64,000 nt of DNA. Origin: Stenomitos rutilans HA7619-LM2 (lineage in GTDB: Bacteria; Cyanobacteriota; Cyanobacteriia; Leptolyngbyales; Leptolyngbyaceae). The DNA lies in NCBI GenBank assembly GCA_019358945.1, contig JAHHIE010000035.1, positions 1-64,000 on the forward strand, read 5' to 3'. A program made the position numbers and the translations under genes. This document shows, piece after piece, positions 26,841 through 36,143 of the stretch. The notes under the pieces are model-generated. The model saw nothing but the letters and a program-made list of their open reading frames with translations, did no database searches and was not told the DNA's origin. Every line of letters begins with the position of its first letter. The stretch's first letter is position 1.

Positions 26841-26906
26841 GGGCGTAAGTGTTGATAGTATATATGTACTATTTTAGTGGGTTTATCCCTATGCCGCAAG
26901 TGTCCT

Positions 26907-27362
26907 CTAAGCGGCGATCGCGCTTCTCTCAATCCTTTGATGGGAAGGCGTTTGACTATTGGATGAACGCCGAGTTCTGTCGCTCTGCCGCTCCCAATAC
27001 GCTAATGTCCTTGCCAGGTCACTGTGTCCGCGCAACCGAATTTCGTAAGCTTGCGGCATAATACGGCTGCGACGGATTTGAAAGCTGGCACCTATGCTGG
27101 CAAGCTTTTGGGCAAACGTTTGCGCTTGCTTGAGGTGATCAAACCCGAAGTAGCAGACTGTAGGAGAAAACGCTCGAAAGGGCGATCGCACAACCAGCAC
27201 TCTAGGCGCTAAATACTGCCCCACTCGACCCTGCTGCAAGGAAAAGAAACGACCAATTTGCATCACATACCCCCGCGCTTGCTTACTACGATCGTAGTGA
27301 AAAAGCACTACAGTTGGGTGCTGCGATCGTGGGGGAAAACCGTCTCCCCACGGCTTAAACAC
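26907..27362 (-). CDS. Hypothetical protein translationally coupled to an ABC permease
   Basis: The frame of 151 aa begins with GTG at 27362 inside the last codons of the permease gene; its first eight bases overlap the permease stop region (GTGTTTAA). This is the arrangement of coupled translation. The protein is basic and contains PTVVLFHYDRSKQARGYVMQ, FLAPRVLVVRSPFR-like text and SRIMPQAYEIRLRG, with a Ser/Arg-rich tail. It has no signal or membrane segment. I have a weak memory of similar conserved hypothetical proteins in cyanobacteria but cannot give a function. Its place at the end of the transport operon makes a link to the transported substrate possible. Confidence 0.6.
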   Translation of the reverse strand: MFKPWGDGFPPRSQHPTVVLFHYDRSKQARGYVMQIGRFFSLQQGRVGQYLAPRVLVVRSPFRAFSPTVCYFGFDHLKQAQTFAQKLASIGASFQIRRSRIMPQAYEIRLRGHSDLARTLAYWERQSDRTRRSSNSQTPSHQRIERSAIAA

Positions 27363-28299
27363 CGTTGCGGCGCACCTTATCCAGCACTACAGCAATCACA
27401 ATGACTAGCCCAATCACCAGCGTTTGCATAAAGGACGACACCCCGACCATATTGAGCGAATTTGACAGCATTCCTAGAATGAGTACGCCATAAAACGCAT
27501 TCAACATGCTGCCCATGCCTCCTGTGAGCGCCACGCCACCAACCACGACGGCTGCAAGAGATTGTAATTCCAGTCCAGTTGCCGCTAAGGGTTGTGCAGC
27601 ACTCACCCAGGCTGTCAGCACAACGGCAGCAACACCTGCTGTGGTACCTGTGAAGGTGTAGATCAGCAGCGTTTGAACTCGAACATTGATGCCGGAGTTG
27701 AAAGCCGCTCTGGTATTGGAGCCGATCGCATAGACATAGCGTCCAAACACGGTATGCCGTAGCAGCACGTGACCCAGAAGGAGCGTTGCGATCGCAATCA
27801 GCGCGGGCGTAGGGATGCCAAACACATTGCTGAAGCCGAAAATATCGCTCAGTGCGCTTGGCACATCATAAAGCGGCAAACCACCTGTAGCAATGAGCGC
27901 CAACCCTCTAGCCACCGACAGCATCCCCAGCGTGACAATGAAGGGAGACACGCCAAAGACAGTAATGATACAGCCATTTATAAAGCCAAAACCCGCCCCG
28001 GTGAGCAGCATCATCAGAACGCCGATCGCTAAACCTGCTTTGTTCATGACGATGACCCCATACACCCCGCTAAGTGCCAGCACCGCCGCCAAAGACAGAT
28101 CCAGCCCGCCGCTTATCACTGCCAACGCTTGACCCACCGAAATAACCATCAGCGTTGCCAGTTGCCGACTCAAATTCACCAGGTTATCGCTCGACCAAAA
28201 CCGAGGTTCAATCAACCCAGTGGCGATCGCCAAAACAAGAATGAAGAGGGGTAAAGCAAATTCGTTGAGCTTGAACCGGAAGCGTTGCGTAAGATTCAT
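27355..28299 (-). CDS. Sugar-type ABC transporter permease (RbsC family)
   Basis: This 314-aa protein has about 8-10 membrane helices and the RbsC/BPD_transp_2 pattern: SGGLDLSLAAVLALSGVYG near residue 63, FIVTLGMLSVARGLALI, the long ATP-binding-contact loop around GSNTRAAFNSGINV, and AAVVVGGVALTGGMGS. The last block is diagnostic for the ribose-type importer permeases. It should pair with itself and with the RbsA-type ATPase just upstream on the strand, 79 bp away. It is the permease for the substrate caught by the TorT-like lipoprotein. Start ATG 28299. Confidence 0.92.
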   Translation of the reverse strand: MNLTQRFRFKLNEFALPLFILVLAIATGLIEPRFWSSDNLVNLSRQLATLMVISVGQALAVISGGLDLSLAAVLALSGVYGVIVMNKAGLAIGVLMMLLTGAGFGFINGCIITVFGVSPFIVTLGMLSVARGLALIATGGLPLYDVPSALSDIFGFSNVFGIPTPALIAIATLLLGHVLLRHTVFGRYVYAIGSNTRAAFNSGINVRVQTLLIYTFTGTTAGVAAVVLTAWVSAAQPLAATGLELQSLAAVVVGGVALTGGMGSMLNAFYGVLILGMLSNSLNMVGVSSFMQTLVIGLVIVIAVVLDKVRRNGV

Positions 28300-28378
28300 G
28301 GTCAGAACGGACAGATACGTTACTACACGCCGTGAGCACGATGAAAGAGCGTTTGAGGTACCCTAAGACATAGAAGCT

Positions 28379-29905
28379 TTATTCCTTCATGCTTTTGCCT
28401 AAAACGTTGGCTAGGACTCGTTCTTCATCGTTAAGGGTAGGGTTAATGACTTCATCGACGATCGCCCCTTCATACATCGAATACACACGGTTGCAGAGCA
28501 GGAGGGTTTCGACGAGATCGCTGGAGAGAAGCAGGAAACTGGCACCACGATCGGCAAGATCTTTCATCTGGCGATACAGTTCAAGGCGGGTGCCCATATC
28601 AATGCCTGCGGTGGGATCTTCCATCACCAGAAGACGTGAGGCGCGGACGATCGCGCGTCCAAACAAGATTTTTTGCTGATTGCCACCGCTGAGATGGGTA
28701 ATTGGCTCTTCGATCGAAGTGTAGCGAACCTGTAGCTGCTCTAGCTGTTGGGTCGTATGCAAGCGCTCTTGAGCGGTAGACAAAAGCCCCCGTTTGGCAA
28801 AGGCTTCTAGATTAGAAAGGTTGAGGTTTTCGCAGATGGAACGTTCTGCGAGGATGCCTGCTTCTTTACGATCGGCGGGTAGAAAGCCCACGCCTTGAGC
28901 TAAAGCGGCTCCCGGATGGCGAGGTGCGTAGTGTTGCCCTGCTAGCGTCATGGTGCCGTGCAAAGGTTTAGCTAGTCCGGCGATCGTGCGTCCTACACTT
29001 TCTCGTCCGCAGCCCACGATGCCGTAGATGCCGGCAATTTCGCCTGGTGCGATTTGCAGGTGAATGTTCTGACAGGTTTTGGTTGCTAAATTTTCGACCG
29101 TTAAAAGCGGTTGATCTGCTGCGTAGGACGCTCGCGCCACCACCATTGACAACTGTCGTCCTGTCAGCATTTCCAGCAAGACGGACTCTGTTAAAGCTGG
29201 AGTGACAGCAGCTGTGGTTTTAACGGCACCATCGAGCATGGCGCTCACACGGGTGCCGATTTCCAACACTTCGCGCAGATGGTGAGTGACATAGAGGATA
29301 GACACCCCGCGCTGTTTCAGAGTTTGCAGCGTTTGGAATAGAAAGCGTTTTTCGCGATCGGTTAGCGTAGCAGTGGGTTCGTCCATAATGACCAGACGCG
29401 GTTGCTGTACCAGCGCTTTGGCAATTTCCAGCAATTGCTTTTGGGCAATAGTGAGCGATCGCACGGGTGCCTCTAGCGGCAGATCAAGCGCCAGCGTTTC
29501 AAACACTGCCTGACAGCGCTGCCGTTCCTGCGATCGACGGAGCCACGCTAGGGGATGGCTGCCTTCCTGCCCTAAAAACAGGTTGTCGAGGACGGTAAGA
29601 TCAGGTGCTAGCGACAATTCCTGAAACACCATTGCGATGCCCAGATGTCGAGCGGCTTGCACAGTGCGGCTGTGGATTGGTTTGCCATTTAGCTGCATTG
29701 TGCCTGCATCCAATCTATGCACACCCGCGATGATTTTTGCTAGGGTGGATTTTCCAGCGCCGTTCTCACCCAGCAGGACGTGAATTTCGCCAGCCTGAAG
29801 GGTGAGTGTTGCGCCGTTGAGCGCCTGCGTGGTGCCAAACCATTTTGAAACCCCTTCAACCTGGAGGAGTGCGGGTTTTGATGGATGGTCTGGGGCGATC
29901 GTCAT
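28379..29905 (-). CDS. Sugar-type ABC transporter ATP-binding protein (RbsA/MglA family)
   Basis: The 508-aa protein has two fused ABC domains. The first has Walker A GENGAGKST and a Walker B ending in MDEPTATLTDREK, while the second has a degenerate Walker A (GIVGCGRES), LSGGNQQK and DPTAGIDMGT, as usual for RbsA. It powers the RbsC-type permease next to it. I chose ATG at 29905 because it overlaps the stop of the binding-protein gene by four bases (ATGA), a sign of one operon, and because the domain begins soon after; the longer frame (to 29941) lies inside the binding-protein gene. Confidence 0.92.
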   Translation of the reverse strand: MTIAPDHPSKPALLQVEGVSKWFGTTQALNGATLTLQAGEIHVLLGENGAGKSTLAKIIAGVHRLDAGTMQLNGKPIHSRTVQAARHLGIAMVFQELSLAPDLTVLDNLFLGQEGSHPLAWLRRSQERQRCQAVFETLALDLPLEAPVRSLTIAQKQLLEIAKALVQQPRLVIMDEPTATLTDREKRFLFQTLQTLKQRGVSILYVTHHLREVLEIGTRVSAMLDGAVKTTAAVTPALTESVLLEMLTGRQLSMVVARASYAADQPLLTVENLATKTCQNIHLQIAPGEIAGIYGIVGCGRESVGRTIAGLAKPLHGTMTLAGQHYAPRHPGAALAQGVGFLPADRKEAGILAERSICENLNLSNLEAFAKRGLLSTAQERLHTTQQLEQLQVRYTSIEEPITHLSGGNQQKILFGRAIVRASRLLVMEDPTAGIDMGTRLELYRQMKDLADRGASFLLLSSDLVETLLLCNRVYSMYEGAIVDEVINPTLNDEERVLANVLGKSMKE

Positions 29906-31041
29906 TGGGCGGCGGCTTGGGCAGAGGCAGGAGGTTGCCATCCTGTAGGCGGCTGGTCGTAGGTGCTCAGGTTATAGGAGGGCAGTTTGTCTGCCGTGAG
30001 TTCAAACATGGGAATCAAGAACTGCGGGTAGGGGATGGGGTCGCCTTTTTTTAGATTGGGCATGGGGTCGCCATTGAGTAGCCGGATCGTGTATTGAACG
30101 AGCGATCGTCCAATCAAAATGCCTGGCTCTGAAACCACCATTGCAATGTGCCCATCCTTAATCAAGTCAACGGTTTTAGCCGTTACCGCAGAGGTGACAA
30201 CTTTTGTTTCGCGATTCATGCGCTTGGTTGCCAGCCCTGCTCCTGTGCCCAATCCGCCTGCTGCGGCGTAGATGTACTTGGCTTCGGGATATTTGATCAT
30301 CATGTCCGATGCTTGGGATTGCCCATCTTCAATAGTGATGTCGCCTGCGAAAGTATTGCCCACAAGCTTCATACCGGGACAGTCCTTCGCACCAGCCTGC
30401 ACGCCATCAAAGCGCAGTTTGTTCCAGGCAGGGCCTTTGGGGCCGGGCAGTGCAATCACTTCTGCTTTGGCATCTTGCTTGCAGATATAGCTGGCGATCG
30501 TTTTGCCAATCTCAATCTCGTCCATCGTGACACCCAGCGAAACCAGCTTGCTGTTCACTGGCACCCCAGCAGCAATGACTTTAATACCCTTATCCGTCAG
30601 CCGTTTGACCACCTGATCGTAGCCATCAAAATCAGCAGCACCCAAAATAATGGCATCCACCTTCAGCGCTTCCAGTGCCTCCAGTTGAGCGATTTGCTCC
30701 GACGTTTTGCCATAGCCACCAGCCGCTAAAACTCGTACAATCTCGACTTTAGACTGTTTAGCTTCATCAACTAGCCCATAGACCATGCCTTTCCAGTAGT
30801 CGTCTGCCAGTTGCACCACAGCGATACCGATGCGGTAGGGTTTCTTTGCCGTTGCGGGTTCGACGACTCCACGCAGGCGATCGACCGTTTCGGCGCTGGG
30901 TGAGGCGATCGACCGGTCTGTTTTAGTGGCGTCTGTCGTCGTGGCAGACGGTTTTTGAGTACAACCTGCCGCCAGGAGCGTACTCACCAGGGCAACAGGA
31001 AGTGCCGTCTTCAAAAGTGCCGTCTTCAAGCGGTACTGCAT
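29902..31041 (-). CDS. TorT-like periplasmic substrate-binding lipoprotein
   Basis: After a signal sequence with lipobox LLAAGC (about residues 20-26), this 379-aa protein has a type I periplasmic-binding fold. It starts PYRIGIAVVQLADDYWKGMV and includes EALKVDAIILGAADFDGYD, IALPGPKGPAWNKLRFDG and AAAGGLGTGAGLA. The P-G-P-x-G-x-x-W-N stretch is typical of TorT-like binding proteins, relatives of the TMAO sensor accessory TorT and of sugar-binding proteins. It should be anchored to the outer face of the plasma membrane and deliver substrate to the RbsC-type permease. A GTG at 31068 is an alternative start. The substrate is not evident; the neighbouring hydrolase hints at an amide. Confidence 0.85.
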   Translation of the reverse strand: MQYRLKTALLKTALPVALVSTLLAAGCTQKPSATTTDATKTDRSIASPSAETVDRLRGVVEPATAKKPYRIGIAVVQLADDYWKGMVYGLVDEAKQSKVEIVRVLAAGGYGKTSEQIAQLEALEALKVDAIILGAADFDGYDQVVKRLTDKGIKVIAAGVPVNSKLVSLGVTMDEIEIGKTIASYICKQDAKAEVIALPGPKGPAWNKLRFDGVQAGAKDCPGMKLVGNTFAGDITIEDGQSQASDMMIKYPEAKYIYAAAGGLGTGAGLATKRMNRETKVVTSAVTAKTVDLIKDGHIAMVVSEPGILIGRSLVQYTIRLLNGDPMPNLKKGDPIPYPQFLIPMFELTADKLPSYNLSTYDQPPTGWQPPASAQAAAQ

Positions 31042-31112
31042 TTGTTTGCTCACAACACGTTTTCTCACAACAATAGGTTCAAAGCGGACAGGCCCACGTC
31101 ATGCTTCTGACG

Positions 31113-31835
31113 TTAGCCAACAGTCGTCATCTCCAATTTTTGGCGGGTGTGCCACTCCTGTAGTAGCGCCTCTGAATCAACCACCAGCCCTAAATGCAAC
31201 GAAATAACCAGTAGCGCACCGTGTTCCGCCTCCTCGGAAAAGCCTGCCACGATGTCACGAGGCACCAGCACACGAAAATCTCGATTGGCAGCATCAAAAG
31301 CGGTGCTCAAGACACAAGCATCCGTGAAGGTGCCCGTTAGCACGACATTATCGACATCTAAATTGCGAAGTAGAAACTCCAAATCGGTAGGGTAGAAGCC
31401 ACTGAGCCGTTTTTTAGTCCGAATGTAGTAATCAGTTGGCGCAGTTTCTACCATCAAATCCAACCAGGGGGTACCTTCCCAACTGTGCTGATCCATCAAC
31501 GGATTAGGCGGTAGATACAGTTCATAGAGGTAGCGCCAGTTTGCTTTGCCCGTTTTTTTGCGCGAAGCGACGTCATCAATGCCGCCGTGTCGCTGCCAGT
31601 GCTGCACCATGATTAATGGAATGTTGAGGTCACGGACGCGGCGATGAAACGCGTTGTGTGCTTCGATTTTGGCGATCGCGCGTGGGGCTGGACAGGTAGA
31701 CTCTAACTCTAAATGACCCCGATGCATGTCGATACAGAGCACGGCTGTCCGCTCTGGGTTGAGCCATGAGTCAAAGGCAGAGGTCAACGGTGTGCGATCG
31801 CGATTGTGGGTATAGCAATACATTTCAGTCTTCAT
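31113..31835 (-). CDS. Isochorismatase-family cysteine hydrolase
   Basis: The 240-aa enzyme has the family's catalytic triad pattern: D36 in LCIDMHRGH, a lysine at 141/142 in YYIRTKKRLSGF and the nucleophile C174 in GTFTDACVLSTAFDAANRDF. Family members cleave amide or vinyl-ether bonds: nicotinamidase, N-carbamoylsarcosine amidase, ureidoacrylate or biuret hydrolase, isochorismatase. The pattern T-D-A-C-V plus A-x-x-x-x-F fits amidases more than isochorismatase itself. Lying between a histidine kinase and an ABC importer on one strand, it probably hydrolyses the imported compound. The start ATG at 31835 has GAGAG a few bases upstream; a TTG precedes it. Confidence 0.88.
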   Translation of the reverse strand: MKTEMYCYTHNRDRTPLTSAFDSWLNPERTAVLCIDMHRGHLELESTCPAPRAIAKIEAHNAFHRRVRDLNIPLIMVQHWQRHGGIDDVASRKKTGKANWRYLYELYLPPNPLMDQHSWEGTPWLDLMVETAPTDYYIRTKKRLSGFYPTDLEFLLRNLDVDNVVLTGTFTDACVLSTAFDAANRDFRVLVPRDIVAGFSEEAEHGALLVISLHLGLVVDSEALLQEWHTRQKLEMTTVG

Positions 31836-31881
31836 CAAAGCGCTCTCTTATGATTCGGTACTAACAAACTGGCACTGGAGC

Positions 31882-33975
31882 TTACTCCTTCTGCCGCACT
31901 GGAATTCTGATGGTAAATTTTGTGCCTTGTCCGGGTGTGGAACTGCACTCCAGTTGACCACAGTGTTTGTCCACCACAATTTGATAGCTAATGGCTAAAC
32001 CCATCCCCGTGCCTTTGCCAATCGGTTTTGTCGTGAAAAAGGGGTCGAAAAGTCGCGATCGTATCGTCTCAGTCATACCCACACCATTATCGGCAATGTG
32101 AATTTCAACCCAGTCCGGGTCTGCCATTGTCGTCTGTAGATGAATGTTTGGCGATAGATGACAGGTTGCGAAGGATGGGTTTGCCATCCCGGAGGCAAGA
32201 GGTTTTGACTCCTCATCTAACGCATCGATCGCGTTTGCCAGAATATTCATAAACACCTGATTGAGTTGACCAGCATAGCAGGCGATCGGAGGCAGGTCGC
32301 CATAGTCCTTAATGACCTGAATACCGGGTTTGCCTGCTCTCACTTTCAAGCGGCTTTGCAAAATTAGGAGTGTGTTGTCAATGCCTTCATGAATGTCAAC
32401 CAATTTCATCTCTGCTTCGTCCAGGCGAGAGAAGTTGCGTAACGACAGCACAATCTGGCGAATCCGCTCAGACCCCATTCTTATGGAGGATACCACTTTG
32501 GGCAAATCTTCCATCAAAAAGTCCAAATCGATTTCATCGCTCGCTGCTTCCACTGCCGCCGTTGGGTGAGGATACTGCTGCTGATAGACCTGAATCAGTT
32601 TTAAGATGTCGTGAATATAATCGCTGACATGATTAAGGTTGCCGTGAATAAAGTTGACGGGGTTGTTGACTTCATGAGCAATGCCCGCTACTAACTGCCC
32701 CAGGCTGGACATTTTTTCACTGTGTACCAGTTGTGCCTGGGTTCGCCGCAGCGATCGCAGGGTTTCCTCCAATGCTTGCGTTTGCGCCCTCAACTGAGCT
32801 TCTGATTCACGCAATGCGTCCTCTGCCAGTTTGCGCTCGGTAATATCCTGCATCAGCGCGACAGTGTAGTCAACGCTACCATCTGGTTTACGCACACAAC
32901 CCACTCCCAGGTGGGTACAAAGTGTCGTGCCATCCTTGCAGATGTAACGCTTATCCATGTCGTATTGCTCAATCTGCCCGGAGAGCATCTCGTTGAACAA
33001 CTTACTGTCAAGCACGAGATCTTCTGCATTCGTTAACTCAGCCCAGGTTAAGCGAATCAGTTCGTCGCGCGAGTAGCCCAGCATTGCACACGCTTTATCG
33101 TTGACATCCAGCCAACCTTTTTCTGGTGACGTGATGGCAATGCCCAGTAGCGGCAGGTTGAAATAGCTGCGAAAGCGTTCTTCGCTCTTTTTCAGTAAGT
33201 CTGCTGCTTGCTGACGCTCCGTGATATCTGTGTGAACACCAATCCACTCTCGAATACGGCCATCTGGCTCCAGGACGGCTAACGCGCAAACGCTCATCTC
33301 TCGGTACTCACCGTCATATCGACGGAGGCGATATTCAGCTCTGTACAGCGATCGAGTCGCAATAGCCCGCGTCCAGGCGTGAGCAATTTGGGCGCGATCG
33401 TCTGGGTGAATTGCGCTCAGCCAGCCCCATCCTTGAAGTTCCTCGAACGACTGCCCTGTAAAAGCACTCCAACCGGGTTGTTCTGTAACAAACTCACCCT
33501 CTGCTTTCGTGTCCCAAATGATTTGAGACGTTGCCTCAAGCAGCGATCGATAGCGTTCTTCCCCCCGTTGCAGCACGTCTTGAGTCTGCTTACGTTCAGT
33601 AATGTTGCGCCCTCTCCAGAGGACAGAGTTGTTTGCGTAGGGCGTAATGTGCGCTTCAAAAAAAAGCTCTGCTGTGTCAAACGGCAGGCTGTAGATCAAA
33701 CTAACCGTTTCACCTGTCCTTAACACCTGACGGATAGCATCGAGAAACGGAGCGGTATGCGCGGGCGGCAAAAACCTGTAGTGAGAGCGGTCTTCTACGC
33801 TTGAGTTTGACTGCTGTGAAAGGACGAGGCGCGTTGGCAAGATTCGCAAAGGGTGACCTTGTGCGTCGAAGACAAAGAGAAAATCGTCGATCGCTGCAAA
33901 GAGTGCCTGAAATTCTGCCGTTGAAGTCGGCAGGCCGATCTCCAGGTGCTCCAATGCAGTCTTCTGCTGCTCCAT
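31882..33975 (-). CDS. Multi-PAS sensor histidine kinase
   Basis: This 697-aa protein has no membrane helix and is presumably cytosolic. It has three PAS-type sensor modules, about 1-125, 138-258 (ending DITERQQA) and 264-385 (DITERKLA), then a coiled coil and a kinase core. The phospho-acceptor is H434 in [12 protein letters not shown], and the ATPase domain includes an N-box with NAIDALDE, the G1 box DNGVGM and [11 protein letters not shown]. It should autophosphorylate and pass phosphate to a response regulator, but no such regulator is encoded near it. ATG at 33975 follows AAGG; a TTG lies nine bases upstream. The next gene on the strand starts 46 bp after its stop. Confidence 0.92.
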   Translation of the reverse strand: MEQQKTALEHLEIGLPTSTAEFQALFAAIDDFLFVFDAQGHPLRILPTRLVLSQQSNSSVEDRSHYRFLPPAHTAPFLDAIRQVLRTGETVSLIYSLPFDTAELFFEAHITPYANNSVLWRGRNITERKQTQDVLQRGEERYRSLLEATSQIIWDTKAEGEFVTEQPGWSAFTGQSFEELQGWGWLSAIHPDDRAQIAHAWTRAIATRSLYRAEYRLRRYDGEYREMSVCALAVLEPDGRIREWIGVHTDITERQQAADLLKKSEERFRSYFNLPLLGIAITSPEKGWLDVNDKACAMLGYSRDELIRLTWAELTNAEDLVLDSKLFNEMLSGQIEQYDMDKRYICKDGTTLCTHLGVGCVRKPDGSVDYTVALMQDITERKLAEDALRESEAQLRAQTQALEETLRSLRRTQAQLVHSEKMSSLGQLVAGIAHEVNNPVNFIHGNLNHVSDYIHDILKLIQVYQQQYPHPTAAVEAASDEIDLDFLMEDLPKVVSSIRMGSERIRQIVLSLRNFSRLDEAEMKLVDIHEGIDNTLLILQSRLKVRAGKPGIQVIKDYGDLPPIACYAGQLNQVFMNILANAIDALDEESKPLASGMANPSFATCHLSPNIHLQTTMADPDWVEIHIADNGVGMTETIRSRLFDPFFTTKPIGKGTGMGLAISYQIVVDKHCGQLECSSTPGQGTKFTIRIPVRQKE

Positions 33976-34140
33976 CTCGGTCAACCTTGTTTGAATCGAA
34001 CAGTATGCCGGGGCATGTCACAGCCCATATTTACCACACCCTACTGATGAAGACCTCTGTCTATTCATCCCCACTTTGACTGAATGGCAACAGCCGCCGC
34101 ACTAAGAATTTAGATGACTAAAGCACTCTGCAAGAACGTC

Positions 34141-34242
34141 ATACCGATTTAAAGAATGACGGCTACAGATCAATCGGTGGGTAGGGGCAAGGCATTGCCT
34201 TGCCCCTAAAGGATGTGTCGCATTTTCAATTCAAATTGGTAT
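34141..34242. mobile_element. 102-bp MITE-like element, copy A
   Basis: This is one of three nearly identical 102-bp units in the window (others at 37963 and 45081). The ends read ATACCGATTT and, inverted, ATACCAATTT; the centre is a palindrome, GGGGCAAGGCA then TGCCTTGCCCC around one base. It has no coding sequence. The remainder of 33976-34383 holds no gene. Confidence 0.8.
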
Positions 34243-34298
34243 CACATGCAATGTCCCTAGAGAGTCCGAACACGTCCAGTAGTGGCAATTTCAAGACA

Positions 34299-34331
34299 AA
34301 AGGCAGGAGAGATTTAACGCCTCCTGCCTTT
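34299..34331 (-). terminator. Intrinsic-type terminator of the large hypothetical gene
   Basis: Read on the minus strand this is an 11-bp perfect stem, AAAGGCAGGAG pairing with CTCCTGCCTTT, around an 11-base loop, followed by TGTCTTG. It lies 53 bp beyond the stop of the gene at 34384-36009 and should end its transcript. The T-run is formed by the stem end and is short. Confidence 0.7.
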
Positions 34332-34383
34332 CCGTCTACGGTGTCAGTTGTTTGACTTTCAGTTGTTTGACGCGGCCAATGCG

Positions 34384-36009
34384 CTATGGGTTGCCTCGGA
34401 TCACACCGCGAGCGACAAGAGCACCCACTGTTTCCAGCTTAAAGCCCCACCCTTGCGGCAAATTATTGTCGCCGTCGTTTTGGCCCAAATCGACGTAGAT
34501 GCGAGGTGGTACAAAATATGCGCGATCGCCCGCGCCAACCAGCATTTCATCGGCTTTTTGCATCACGGCGTCGATGGCGGCGTCGAACGCTGCTGCTGAG
34601 CTGTAGGACTGATCAAGCTGCTGGCTCACCAGAGCAACGAACTGACTTACCCCAATCACTTTTGGGTCGCTTGACGGTAAATCTTGCAGCCCTAATTGTT
34701 GCAGAAGGGCAGGCTCCATAAACTTAAAGAGCCTTGCCTGTGCGTCAATTAACTTTTCATTCCCAAACTTATCGCGGGGTAAAAGTGTGTGGTATGCACG
34801 ACGGATCACCTGCGAAATCTTAAAGGGTGGGAAGGGTAAGCTATTGGGTGCGATCGTCTGTCCATTTCGCGTCATTAGCTCATCCAGTGGGGGTAAATCT
34901 TCTGGGACTGGCGGCATGGAGATGCTGAAGGCTTTGAACTCGGGATTTCCAGTTTTCGTGCTCAGTAGGTTTGCCTTCTTGTTATTTTGCAGTTCCTTGA
35001 GTTCCAAAATTTGCTTCGCCTTAAAGCTATCGCCATCCAGCAAACTGGTAATGGTCTTTAAGTTGAAGGGGTAGACTGGCGTATTCAAGCCAATAAACAT
35101 GAACTCGGCACAATAGGTCTTATTGGCTGGATCGTTGAAAAAGGTTAGTGCGCGTGGATCGCCGACAGCCGCAAGTAAACCATTCTTCAAAAATTCCTTC
35201 AGAGTGGCGCGATCGGACACCCGTGTGGGATCACCACCGTTATAGTCTTTTGGAAACTGAGCAAAGGGATTAAGCAGTGCAAACCAGTTGATGATGGAGT
35301 TGGTGTAACCGCGTGCTTGTTCTGGCGTGACAAAGGCTGGGAAGACGAGGCGCTGTGCCACTGCCACATACCCATCTTTACCGTACAGGCCGCGATGGTA
35401 GTCATTTGGTTCATTGAAGGTGCCAAACGAATCAATCAGCTTGCCGGTCTTATCCAACCGCTGAGCGGGAACAATCGCGCCAGCATGATGGCCTTCATTT
35501 TTCATAAATGCTTCTTGAAAAAGTTCTGCACTTAGCGGGCTGCGGGTGTCGATCGGGGTGCCGTAGCGCTCTTTGTGCCACTGATAAGTACAGATCAACA
35601 ACCCATCTCTTGCTAAAAATTTAGCAATATCGGCGTGACCAGAGACGGTATTGCCTGCTGGATCAGTCACGCTCACGGCATCTGTAATGCCGATATAACC
35701 AGGAACCGCGATCGTTGGCACGTCAATGGTGGTCGTGTCGTCGAGGATGACTTGCTTGGTAAACAGTCGCTTCAAATCTTCGACGGGCTTGCCCTTCCAA
35801 TCACCTGTGAGCGCGTTGAAGCGGCTGATGTCGATCGCTTTTGGCTCTCGCAACGGCACAGTCGCAGTGCTCGTGGCGTTGGCTGGTCGTGTTGGTGTGG
35901 CTGCACTGGACGCGCTCGTAGAAGACCTTGCTCCAGCTGTGGTGGTGCTAGCAGAAGCGCTGGCAGGAGCAGCGGGCACTTGTTCCAATGGTTTTTGATC
36001 TGAAGGCAT
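34384..36009 (-). CDS. Large protein of unknown function
   Basis: The 541-aa protein starts with about 50 residues rich in Ala, Ser and Thr (SASASTTTAGARSSTSASS) that look disordered, followed by a folded region from about residue 55. It has no signal peptide or membrane helix. I do not recognise the family. Two features stand out: GHHAGAIVPA (173-182) and KTYCAEFMF (297-305). A histidine block followed by a C-x-E-F block is the order found in permuted papain-like enzymes, but the spacing is long and I would not name it so. I chose ATG at 36009, with AAGG upstream, over the longer frame to 36114. A terminator follows the gene. Confidence 0.7.
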   Translation of the reverse strand: MPSDQKPLEQVPAAPASASASTTTAGARSSTSASSAATPTRPANATSTATVPLREPKAIDISRFNALTGDWKGKPVEDLKRLFTKQVILDDTTTIDVPTIAVPGYIGITDAVSVTDPAGNTVSGHADIAKFLARDGLLICTYQWHKERYGTPIDTRSPLSAELFQEAFMKNEGHHAGAIVPAQRLDKTGKLIDSFGTFNEPNDYHRGLYGKDGYVAVAQRLVFPAFVTPEQARGYTNSIINWFALLNPFAQFPKDYNGGDPTRVSDRATLKEFLKNGLLAAVGDPRALTFFNDPANKTYCAEFMFIGLNTPVYPFNLKTITSLLDGDSFKAKQILELKELQNNKKANLLSTKTGNPEFKAFSISMPPVPEDLPPLDELMTRNGQTIAPNSLPFPPFKISQVIRRAYHTLLPRDKFGNEKLIDAQARLFKFMEPALLQQLGLQDLPSSDPKVIGVSQFVALVSQQLDQSYSSAAAFDAAIDAVMQKADEMLVGAGDRAYFVPPRIYVDLGQNDGDNNLPQGWGFKLETVGALVARGVIRGNP

Positions 36010-36143
36010 ACGATAGACCTTGTGTAGTGGGCTGTAGAGAGCAGACTGCTGTGAGGCTAGCGGTTGCGCAACCCTTGACAGCAGTCTATTCTTTGCTAGA
36101 AGTATTTCTATCAATCTCTACAACAACGATCGCCACATTCCGG

